From positions 45,028-109,027 of the forward strand of contig CAZBZS010000003.1 in NCBI GenBank assembly GCA_964496475.1: a stretch of 64,000 nt of DNA, in the 5' to 3' direction. Numbering within the stretch: the stretch's first letter is position 1; every line of letters starts with the position of its first letter. The stretch comes from JASLPR01 sp964496475. Lineage in GTDB: Bacteria > Chloroflexota > UBA11872 > VXNJ01. Made by a program: the position numbers and the translations under genes. The notes under the pieces were generated by a model, which was not told the origin of the DNA, ran no database searches, and saw only the letters and a list, made by a program, of their open reading frames with translations. Below, piece after piece: positions 36,296-44,133 of this stretch.

Positions 36296-37507
36296 TTGAG
36301 CGGACCAGTCCGTACCGCGGTCACCCTCGGGCTCCTGGGGGCCGTCATGTTGTTGCTGGTGGACTGCAATGATGCCGCCAGCCCGGGCGCCACCGACGAG
36401 CGGTCGACCGCTGGCCAGACCATCCCAGTCGTCGAGTCCGCGGTTGCCGCCTCTCCCTCATCCGGTAGCGATCCCGCCGCTGAAACCCCAACAACTCCCT
36501 CCCCCGGCCCCACCCCATCTGGCGTCCGGGCCGCCGCACCGGAGGGTCCGACTCCAGTCCCAACGCCGGCACCGACCCCGATCCCCACCCCAACCCCCGA
36601 GTCTGAGATGAGCCTAGTCGACCGACTCAAACTCAGCGCCCGAGAAGCCTTCCTCGGTCTCGTCCCCGACTGGCCCGACGAAGGTCGTATCAACATCCTC
36701 CTCCTCGGCATCGACAAGCAGGACAAGATCGAAGGCAACACCGATGTCATCATGCTCGCCAGCATCGATCCCGCCACCGACTCGGTCATGCTCATCTCCC
36801 TTCCCCGCCACCTCTGCATCGCCACCTGCGAAACCTGGGCCGACCGCATCAACGCCGTCACCCTCGATCACGGTTTCGACGCCCTCAAGGCCGAGGTTTC
36901 CGTGCTCCTCGGCCTGCCGATCGATTTCTACGCCGCCGTGAATTTCAATGGCTTCGCCGACGCCATCGACCTGGTCGGCGGAGTTGATCTCTGGGTCGAG
37001 CGCGACTTCGACGAGCTCTTCGAGTTCCTGGAAACCCGGGAGCAAATTCGGCTGAAAATCGACCGTGGCTGGCACGAATTATCGGGCCGCGAGGCCCTCT
37101 TATTCGTCCGCTCCCGCAAACTCGATGAAGGCGGCGACTTCGCCCGCATCTGCCGCCAGCAGCAGGTCATCCGCGAGTTACGCTCCCGCGCCATTTCTCT
37201 CGGTATCATCCCCCGCCTGCCCCAGCTCGCCCTTGAACTCGGCGACTGGCTCCAGACCGATTTTCCAGTCACCAGCCTGCCATCCTTCGCCGAGCTCGCC
37301 GTCGGGATTCCCCGAAGCCGCACCCATTCGTTTCTCATCAACCAAGAACAGGGCCTCGTCGAGGCCATCACCGGCACCGACGACTCCCAGCTCTTCAAGC
37401 CCGACCGGGAAGCCATCCTGAAGTTCATCGACGACGCGCTCCTTGAGTCTGTGTCCGAGAAGGAGGGCGGCCCCTCCGTATACTGTCCCCTCCCGCCGCC
37501 CAGATAG
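36296..37507 (+). CDS. LytR-CpsA-Psr (LCP) family protein
   Basis: The 403-residue product is an LCP enzyme, which attaches polysaccharides or teichoic-acid-type polymers to peptidoglycan at the outer membrane face. After an N-terminal hydrophobic helix (TAVTLGLLGAVMLLLVDC) and a Pro/Thr linker it has INILLLGIDKQD, NTDVIMLASIDPATDSVMLISLPRH (polyprenyl-phosphate site, arginine in PRH), the DRINAV region and LSGREALLFVRSRKLDEGGDFAR with the RxR motif. The start is the TTG at 36296, with AAGGAG nine bases before it. It fits the cell-surface polymer genes later in the window. Confidence 0.91.
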   Translation: MSGPVRTAVTLGLLGAVMLLLVDCNDAASPGATDERSTAGQTIPVVESAVAASPSSGSDPAAETPTTPSPGPTPSGVRAAAPEGPTPVPTPAPTPIPTPTPESEMSLVDRLKLSAREAFLGLVPDWPDEGRINILLLGIDKQDKIEGNTDVIMLASIDPATDSVMLISLPRHLCIATCETWADRINAVTLDHGFDALKAEVSVLLGLPIDFYAAVNFNGFADAIDLVGGVDLWVERDFDELFEFLETREQIRLKIDRGWHELSGREALLFVRSRKLDEGGDFARICRQQQVIRELRSRAISLGIIPRLPQLALELGDWLQTDFPVTSLPSFAELAVGIPRSRTHSFLINQEQGLVEAITGTDDSQLFKPDREAILKFIDDALLESVSEKEGGPSVYCPLPPPR

Positions 37508-37518
37508 GGAATCACCGC

Positions 37519-39219
37519 TTGGCCACAACCCGCCGCCGTATCCTGAAGGCCGCTATTCTGGGGCTGGCGCTCGCCGTTCCCGCCGGAGCCGTCTTTGCCG
37601 CCGAAGCGCCCCCGCTCGCCCTCCATCTCCAAGGCTTCAAGCGGCCCCGGGGAGTCGCCGTCGATTCCGCTGGCAACATCTACGTCGCCGACACCGAGAA
37701 TCACCTCATTCGCAAGTACACCGCCGCCGGCGGTTACCTGACTCAATGGGGCGGATTTGGTAGTACCTTTGGAAATTTCCGTTATCCCCGTGACGTCACG
37801 GTCGGCCCCGACGGCCGCGTCTACGTCGCCGACACCCTCAACGACCGCATCCAGGTCTTCGACGCCGCCGGCGGCTTCATTGCCGTTTACGGAATCAGCC
37901 GGGGTGGCGGGCCCGAGCAGTTCGACACCCCGAAGGCCGTCGCCCTTGACCCGGCCGGCCGCCTCTTCGTCGCCGACACCTTCAACAACCGTATCAAGGT
38001 AATGGGCCCGTCCGGGGAGCACCTCTTCACCTTCGGCCAGTCCGGCCGCGAGGTCGCCGGCATGCGCAATCCCAGCGGTGTCGCAGTCTCCCCGGCCGGT
38101 GGCGTCTACGTCGCCGATACCTTCCACGACCAGATCCAGGTTTTCAATCTGGCGGGCGGCTTCGTCCGCAAATGGGGCGCCACCGGCGAGGGCCCGGGCC
38201 AGTTCGTCAGCCCTCGGGGAATGGCCGTCGACGCCAGCGGGCGCGTCTACGTAAGCGACACCAACAACCATCGCATCCAGGTATTCACCCCCGAAGGCGG
38301 CTTTCTGCAGACCTGGGGAAGCCGCGGCATTCGCCTTGATCAGTTTCAGGACCCCAAGGGCCTCGCGATCGGACCCGACGGCTGGGTTTACGTCGCCGAT
38401 CATCTCAACGACACCGTTCCGGTTTTTGCCGCCTTACCGCCGGTGGAGATCACCGCCGATCCCGATCTAAAAGATGGTAGTCCACTGGGTCCCGTCGCCG
38501 TCACCGCCGCCGTCCACGCGGCCGACACCGGCCACAGCATCCTCAACCTGCGCCTGCTCACCGACGAATCGCCCCGCGACGCCGGCTTCCTCGATTACTA
38601 CAACCTCACCGGCGGACTTGCCCGATGGGGCTATCCGCTCTCCGAAGTCTTCGAAGAGAAGCCCGGCAATTTCGTCCAGTACTACCAGCGCGGCGCCGTC
38701 GACTGGCATTTTCGCGAAGACCTTGGCATCCACACCATTGAGCGTCGCCTCGGCTGGGATCTCATCGGCGGCGGTCGTGAGGGCGCCGCGGACATGGGCG
38801 TCGAGCCCGGCACCCTGAATCCCAACGATGGCATCCTGTCCGGTCCTTGGGGACACAAAGTCTCTAACCAGTCCGTCGACGGCACAGTCACGGGATTCCT
38901 GGACTTCTTCCAGCGCCTCGGCAGCGAACTCAGTTTCGGCGTCGCGAAGACCGACGCCCGCCCCGACACCGGCGCCCCCGGCACCGTCCTCCTCTAGCTG
39001 GCGCCGCCGCGGGCGCCGCNNNNNNNNNNCGGCTTTATCCGCCAGTATTTCCAGGCCGCCGTCATCGAGTTCCATCCCAACGGCTTGGATCAAATCCAGA
39101 TCGCCCTCATCGGCTACAACCTCCGCGCCCTGGCCTATCCCGGCGAGTCATGGGGCGGGCTTCCCCCATTTGCAAGCACCGAAGCCGTCCCGGCCGGCAT
39201 CGCCTTTGCCAGCCCCTGA
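37519..39219 (+). CDS. NHL-repeat surface protein, interrupted by an assembly gap
   Basis: The N-terminus is a signal peptide (RRRILKAAILGLALAVPAGAVFAAE). Six or so NHL repeats follow, each with the pattern GxxGxVYVADTxNHRIQVF (for example NIYVADTENHLIRKY and VYVADTLNDRIQVFD), making a beta-propeller. Then come two envelope units like those of the M23 protein: GGLARWGYPLSEVFEE with FVQYYQRGAVDWHF, and FLDFFQRLGSELSFG. A frame break stands at 38995, next to the N gap at 39020-39029. After the gap GFIRQYFQAAVIEFHPNG finishes the second unit, ending with TGA at 39217. So the gene spans the gap. Probably a secreted scaffold protein. Confidence 0.85.
39020..39029. other. Assembly gap (10 N)
   Basis: Ten undetermined bases inside the NHL gene; the flanking sequence is very GC-rich, which likely explains the break. 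Confidence 0.98.
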
Positions 39220-39312
39220 CCGCCCAAACTCAACTATCGCCCTCCGGCCCTGTAGTATCTGGCCGCGAAAAGATGAAGCCCGCCCCCCGACCTCGAGATA
39301 CACGCCTAAGAC

Positions 39313-39816
39313 ATGAACGCCCCCCTCGATCCCGAAAGCGCTGTACTAGCATCCCTGGCTCAGCTCGGCGTCGAGTACGAGCTCATCAAGATCGACCCTC
39401 AATACGCCGACACCGCATCCTTTTGCGAACGGTACGACTATCCCCTAGAGAACTCCGCCAACGCCATCGTCATCGCCTCCAAGCGCGGCCCGAAGCAATA
39501 CAGCACCTGCCTGGCTCTGGCCACCACCCGCGTCGATGTCAACAGGACCGTCCGTAACCTCATGGGAGTCAAGCGGGTATCATTCGCCTCCGCCGAAGAT
39601 ATGGCCGAGCTCACCGGCATGCAGGCCGGCGGAGTAACCCCCTTCACCCTCCCCGCCGACATCCCCCTCTATGTCGATTCCCGCGTCATGGATCTCGAGT
39701 GGATCATAGTCGGCAGCGGCGGGCGTGACTCAAAGCTGAAGATTTCTCCCGGGGCGCTGTGTAAACTGCCGAATTTTCAGTCGATCGACGGCCTCGCCTC
39801 CGACTTCACATACTGA
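39313..39816 (+). CDS. ybaK: YbaK/EbsC-family aminoacyl-tRNA deacylase
   Basis: The 167-residue product belongs to the YbaK/ProX family, which removes wrongly attached amino acids from tRNA (for example Cys-tRNA-Pro). The N-terminal ASLAQLGVEYELIKID and the central LENSANAIVIASKRG (with the lysine of the active pocket), then GVKRVSFASAEDMAELTGM and GGVTPFTLPADIPLYVD with the conserved GG-P motif, fit the family. Length is normal. It is followed 26 bases later by the SDR gene. Confidence 0.88.
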   Translation: MNAPLDPESAVLASLAQLGVEYELIKIDPQYADTASFCERYDYPLENSANAIVIASKRGPKQYSTCLALATTRVDVNRTVRNLMGVKRVSFASAEDMAELTGMQAGGVTPFTLPADIPLYVDSRVMDLEWIIVGSGGRDSKLKISPGALCKLPNFQSIDGLASDFTY

Positions 39817-39841
39817 TCCGCACCACGGAAGGAAGTTAGAC

Positions 39842-40591
39842 ATGAACATCAGCGGAAGCACCGCCATCATCACGGGCGGCACCGGCGGGCTCGGCTCCCG
39901 GCTCGCCCGCAAATTCGCCGACGCCGGCGCCAACATCGCACTTGTCTACAAGGAATCCCACGAAAAGGCTGAAGCCGTCGCCGACGAACTGCGCGAACTC
40001 GGCCCCAGGGTCCTCCCCATCGCGGCCGACCTCAGCACTCCGGATGGTATCGACACCATGGTGGAGCGCACGCTCGAGGAGTTCGACGCCATCGACATCC
40101 TGGTCAACAACGCCGCCATGAATCTCTGGATACCATTTTCCGAGCTGGACAAAATGACCCTGGACATCTGGGACGAGATCATCAACATGAACCTCACCGG
40201 CCCGTTCCTCTGCGCCAAAGCCGTCGCCGGCGCCATGAAATCCCGGGGCCACGGCCGCATCATCAACATCTCCTCCGGCGCCGGCCTGCGTCCCGGCGGG
40301 AGTTCCATCGCCTACGCCGTCTCCAAGGCCGGACTCATCCACCTCACCCGCTGCCTGGCCGTCGCCCTAGCCCCGGAAGTCCTGGTCAATTGCATCGCCC
40401 CCGGCATGCTCGAAGAGACCCGCATGACCGCCAATCTCGATCCCAAGTTTGCCGAGCGCGCCCGCCGTGGCGCCCTCCTCAAGCGAGCCGCCAGCAAGTC
40501 CGACGTGGCCGATCAGGCCGTCGCCTTCGCCCGCACCGACACTATCACCGGCCAGACCATCGTCGTCGACGCCGGGGTGGTATTTCACTAG
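39842..40591 (+). CDS. Short-chain dehydrogenase/reductase (FabG-like)
   Basis: The 249-residue product has the NAD(P) motif TGGTGGLGSRLA near residue 12, NNAAM (NNAG-type) near 90, catalytic serine in INISSGAGLRPGGSS and the YAVSK active-site motif near 158, and the C-terminal GQTIVVDAGVVFH. It reduces a ketone or oxidises an alcohol; the substrate is not deducible. Its first 130 bases and ribosome binding site are duplicated 820 bases downstream in the chimeric gene. Confidence 0.9.
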   Translation: MNISGSTAIITGGTGGLGSRLARKFADAGANIALVYKESHEKAEAVADELRELGPRVLPIAADLSTPDGIDTMVERTLEEFDAIDILVNNAAMNLWIPFSELDKMTLDIWDEIINMNLTGPFLCAKAVAGAMKSRGHGRIINISSGAGLRPGGSSIAYAVSKAGLIHLTRCLAVALAPEVLVNCIAPGMLEETRMTANLDPKFAERARRGALLKRAASKSDVADQAVAFARTDTITGQTIVVDAGVVFH

Positions 40592-40665
40592 ATTTCACCG
40601 GAGACGATCGGATTTAGGGCCCTGGCCGCGCTCTTGATACCTCCCGTGACGGAAAGAAGTTGGAT

Positions 40666-41076
40666 ATGGAAATAAGGGGAAGCACCGCCATCATCACCGG
40701 AGGCGTCGGTGGGCTTGGCTCCCGCATCGCGCGCAAATTCGCCGAGGCCAGCGCGAACATAGCCCTCGCGGATAAGTTATCCCACGAAAGGGCCGAAGCC
40801 GTCGCCACCCGTACCCGCGCCTTTTCGCCTAGAGGTCTCGATATCATCGAGTACCATCAGGAGCGGTACGACGGCAGCGGCTATCCCAACGGTCTCCGCG
40901 GCGACCTCGTTCCCGAAGGCGCCCGCATCATCGCCAACGCCTTCGACGCCCTGGCTGTCCATAAGCCCTACCGCACCACCTATAGCCTATTCAAGGCCCT
41001 CACTATCGTCCGGGACGAGATGGCGACTGGATTCGACCGGCTCCTCCTCCGTGACTTCATCTTCTCCCTCTGCTAG
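40666..41076 (+). pseudogene. Chimeric ORF: SDR N-terminus joined to HD-GYP domain C-terminus
   Basis: Residues 1-45 (MEIRGSTAIITGGVGGLGSR onward) copy the N-terminus of the neighbouring SDR, including the GGAAAGAAGTT region before its start. After TRTRAF the sequence changes abruptly to a cyclic-di-GMP phosphodiesterase-type HD-GYP fragment: DIIEYHQERYDGSGYPNGLR, LVPEGARIIANAFDAL and KPYRTTYSLFKALTI. The dinucleotide enzyme body and the HD metal-binding half are both missing. The junction keeps the reading frame open for 136 residues. It is probably the product of recombination and not a working enzyme. Confidence 0.75.
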
Positions 41077-41171
41077 GTCCTCGGCTCTTCCGGATCATAG
41101 CCAACTTCGTTACCCTCGTCCCCCCGGTGCGCTAATCTCCGCCACCAACCCCCGTGCCAAGGTTCCCCCTT

Positions 41172-41969
41172 ATGCCCACCCCCGCCCCCCTCACCCTGAC
41201 GGTCCTCGGCTGCGGCAGTTCGATCCCCAGCGCCGAGCGCCTGCCTCCCGCCTACCATGTACTTACCGCCGACGGCCAGCGGTGGCTACTTGACGCCGGC
41301 GCCGGGTGCAGCTTCCGCCTGGCCCAGGCCGGCCATCGGGACGCCGACCTCGACCGCCTCTTCATAAGCCACACCCACCAGGACCATATCGCCGGTCTCC
41401 TGCCTCTGCTTCAGGGGCTCGGCAGCGTCGAAGGCGCGGCTCGACAACGCCCCCTTCCGATCCACGGGCCAGAGGCGGTTCAGGAGTACCTCGATCGAAC
41501 CATCTCGCTTGGCCTAGTCTCAGCGCCCCCGTTTCCCATCGAGTTCAACCGGCTTGACGACGGCGACTCGTTCCTTACCGGCCCTCTCAAGGCGCATGTT
41601 CGTTTAATGCACCATTCGCGGCCATCCCTTGGCCTGCGGTTAGAAATCGACGGAGTCGTTTTCGTTTATTCAGCCGACACCGGCCCGTGCGCAGCCATGC
41701 TCGAAATCGCGCGCGACGCCGGCCTCCTTCTCATGGAGGCTTCCTTTCCCGCCGGACAGGATTCCGAATATCACCTCACCACCGCCCAGGCCGGCGACAT
41801 TGCGCACCGGGCCGGCGTCCATTCCCTGCTTCTCACCCATCTCTTTCCCGACAGCCTCGCCCTCTCTCCCGATGACCTCGAAGTGCAGGTGCGTGCTTCC
41901 GGCTACGCAGGAGCGCTTCGCGTAGCTCGCGATCTCGACGTGATTCCGATTGGCCGGCCCGGGACCTAG
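41172..41969 (+). CDS. Metallo-beta-lactamase-fold hydrolase, RNase Z-like
   Basis: The 265-residue product carries the MBL-fold zinc motif HTHQDHIAGL, preceded by LTVLGCGSSIPSAERLPP and the LLDAGAGCSF strand, and has later ligands in RLMHHSRP and YSADTGPC and a C-terminal LLLTHLFPD. The order resembles RNase Z/ElaC and related phosphodiesterases, but it is shorter and lacks the flexible arm, so a different hydrolase is possible. The ATG at 41172 is preferred over the GTG at 41154 because AAGG precedes it and the fold begins there. Confidence 0.87.
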   Translation: MPTPAPLTLTVLGCGSSIPSAERLPPAYHVLTADGQRWLLDAGAGCSFRLAQAGHRDADLDRLFISHTHQDHIAGLLPLLQGLGSVEGAARQRPLPIHGPEAVQEYLDRTISLGLVSAPPFPIEFNRLDDGDSFLTGPLKAHVRLMHHSRPSLGLRLEIDGVVFVYSADTGPCAAMLEIARDAGLLLMEASFPAGQDSEYHLTTAQAGDIAHRAGVHSLLLTHLFPDSLALSPDDLEVQVRASGYAGALRVARDLDVIPIGRPGT

Positions 41970-42149
41970 CACCCGAGTCCGGGCTGGCGGCGGCCTGCAT
42001 TCTGACTCGCTCCAGCTCGTGCCTCCAGGACTTTGCCCGTTGTACAGTCTGACGGATTAATGCGCCGGGATTTGGGGGCACGTCGTGCGAGCGATCGCTA
42101 CCGGGGGGCGAACAATGGCGGTATCCACATCCGCACCACCAAGCCGACG

Positions 42150-42340
42150 GCGCCTACAGTTACGGAAGCGCCCAAGAGAACTTCAGCCATCCCCTTGACA
42201 GCACCATCACCGTCGTGTCGCTCATCTACTCGAACGCCTTTGTCTCACTGAAAATGGGCTGCGCGGCCGCTATGTCGTTCGTCCCGTTCATCATCATTGT
42301 CATCAACGCCCGCTTGCTCAGGTACGACGTCGGCTATTGA
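42150..42340 (+). pseudogene. Remnant of an ABC sugar permease C-terminus
   Basis: One frame reads DGAYSYGSAQENFSHPLDST, then ITVVSLIYSNAFVSLKMGCA and ends FIIIVINARLLRYDVGY, matching the last 55 residues of the intact permease at 42478-43413 (GPLDSTITVVTLIYSNAF...RYDIGY). The DNA is diverged but clearly alike. The 5' 80% is missing, so it is a decayed tandem copy. It shows that this locus once held two related transport genes. Confidence 0.8.
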
Positions 42341-42477
42341 CCGGCGACCCCGGATAAGAGTTCCAAAGGAGCCCCGAAGGACCCGCCGGGCCGCATTAGG
42401 CTAAGCTTCGGCCGCGCGGCATCATTGGATGACACCAGCCCGACGTGATTGCGACCCGTCGGGGGAGGACCGTGGCC

Positions 42478-43413
42478 ATGATCGATACATCAAAGCCAGC
42501 GCTGCGAAGACGCCTGCGACTGGGAAACCGTGGTGGATTGGCAGGTTACCTCTTTGTGGCTCCGTCAATCGTCTTCCTCACCGCCTTCGTGATTCTCCCG
42601 ATCATCCTGGCCTTCTATTACAGCCTCACTGACTACGATCTGATGCGGTCACCGCGGTTCGCCGGATTCAAGAATTACGTGAACCTGCTGGATGATGTGC
42701 GCTATCCGCGCGGCGTTGCCAACACGCTCTACTTCGCGTTCGGCACAGTCCCATCGGGAATAGTCACTTCGTTGCTGTTGGCCGTTTTGATCAATCGCCA
42801 GATCCGCGGTATTTACGTGTATCGGGCACTTTTCTACATGCCGGTAGTGAGTTCGTTCGTGTCGGTCTCACTGATTTGGCTGTGGATGTACGAGCCACAA
42901 TTTGGGCTGCTCAACGAAGGGCTGGAAACATTGGGCTTGCCGCGGCAGAAATGGCTGCTGGCCGTGAAGACCTCAATGCTTTCCATCATCATCATGAGTG
43001 TGTGGAAGAACATGGGCCTGAACATGATTATCTATCTGGCCGGGTTGCAGGGAATCCCACCGCACCTGTATGAGGCGGCCGAGATCGATGGTGCTGGCCG
43101 GGTTTCGACGTTTTTCCGAATCACGCTGCCTTTGCTGGCGCCGACGACCTTTTTTGTAGTGATCGTCTATTTCATCGGCGCGCTGCAGATGTTCGTGCAG
43201 GTATGGATCATGACCTCGAAGGTGGACGGCGCCAACGAGTCATTCGGGGGTCCGCTGGACAGCACCATCACCGTCGTGACACTCATCTACTCCAATGCCT
43301 TCCACTATCTGAAGATGGGCTACGCGGCCGCGATGTCGTTCGTGCTGTTCCTGGTCATCGGCGTTATTACGGTTGTTAACGCGCGGCTCTTAAGGTACGA
43401 CATCGGTTACTGA
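42478..43413 (+). CDS. Carbohydrate ABC transporter permease (MalF/UgpA type)
   Basis: The 311-residue product has six membrane helices. After RGGLAGYLFVAPSIVFLTAF comes PIILAFYYSLTDYDL, and the loop with EAAEIDGAGRVSTFFRITLP is the EAA motif that docks on the ATPase. It is the type-1 sugar-import permease. The ATG at 42478 follows GGGGGAGG. No binding protein, second permease or ATPase is adjacent, so the importer is orphaned or decayed. Its base usage (many G-ending codons such as TTG and CTG) differs from neighbours, which use C-ending codons. This suggests transfer or retention from an older sequence block. Confidence 0.9.
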   Translation: MIDTSKPALRRRLRLGNRGGLAGYLFVAPSIVFLTAFVILPIILAFYYSLTDYDLMRSPRFAGFKNYVNLLDDVRYPRGVANTLYFAFGTVPSGIVTSLLLAVLINRQIRGIYVYRALFYMPVVSSFVSVSLIWLWMYEPQFGLLNEGLETLGLPRQKWLLAVKTSMLSIIIMSVWKNMGLNMIIYLAGLQGIPPHLYEAAEIDGAGRVSTFFRITLPLLAPTTFFVVIVYFIGALQMFVQVWIMTSKVDGANESFGGPLDSTITVVTLIYSNAFHYLKMGYAAAMSFVLFLVIGVITVVNARLLRYDIGY

Positions 43414-43537
43414 CGGGCCGGCAACGTCGCGCTCGGCCCCGAGCCGAGGCGATGGGGGGCAGCCTGGGACCTGAGCCCGACCCATCCGGTACCAGCCTTC
43501 CGAGCTGCCATCACTGACCTGGGCTGGTCCGGTTCGG

Positions 43538-43918
43538 CTACAGCGGTTTACGCCCGGCGAAGCCATCGTAGATGTGGTGCCAGTGCCGAATATCGACCTC
43601 GCCAAGCTGATAGCAGAGGAAGATGTCGTCCTCGCCGCTACGCGACGGGAAGTCGATCAGGCCGATCTCAAGGTTCCGCACCAGAATCCCGGTCGCCGCC
43701 AACTCTTCGATCAGCAGCGTTACCTGTTCCAACTCCTCCCGCAGTCTCAGTCGGGCGGGCTTTCCCTCTCCCTCGCCTGTGCCTATTCCTTCCATCTCCG
43801 CCGCCAGTTCACTCAGCTCCCCCCTGATCAGCTGAACGGTTTCCAGTTTGGACACGATGTCAGGCAGCGCTGCACGTGCTTCCTCCAGGGTGAAGTATCT
43901 GCTGAAATTTTGTGCCAT
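43538..43918 (-). CDS. DUF2203 family protein
   Basis: The 126-residue product is a mostly helical soluble protein with the DUF2203 layout: YFTLEEARAALPDIVSKLET, LRLREELEQVTLLIEELAAT, then GILVRNLEIGLIDFPS and a C-terminal DIFLCYQLGEVDIRHWH...GFAGR. Family members are small proteins of unknown function, seen in many bacteria next to housekeeping genes. The ATG start MAQNFSRYFTL is standard. Confidence 0.87.
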   Translation of the reverse strand: MAQNFSRYFTLEEARAALPDIVSKLETVQLIRGELSELAAEMEGIGTGEGEGKPARLRLREELEQVTLLIEELAATGILVRNLEIGLIDFPSRSGEDDIFLCYQLGEVDIRHWHHIYDGFAGRKPL

Positions 43919-44133
43919 GTCGAATTTCGCTCCCGCGGCTAATCAGTCATGGTGAAGCGGCTGTCACCAGTACTACTGGACATGCCGGTGAATGAGCAAG
44001 CGGCCAGATCCAGCAGCCGTCCCACCTGCCCTAACCCCCCGCGGAGGATAGCGAACTGAAACCCGAACGGTTCCCGGCACAAGCGCGGACACATGCCGAT
44101 ATTACCCACACCGGAGCCGCCGCTTTCGCCGCG
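43919..44133. other. Intergenic region
   Basis: About 215 bases separate the DUF2203 start from the sulfatase-like stop. I see no gene, RNA or terminator. Confidence 0.5.

Noticed and set aside
36928..38403. Long open frame on - across the LCP and NHL genes
   Set aside because: Both + genes have clear motifs and repeats; the - frame is a GC shadow that also covers their boundary.
42033..42251. Open frame on + before the permease remnant
   Set aside because: It overlaps the permease remnant in another frame and has no domain.
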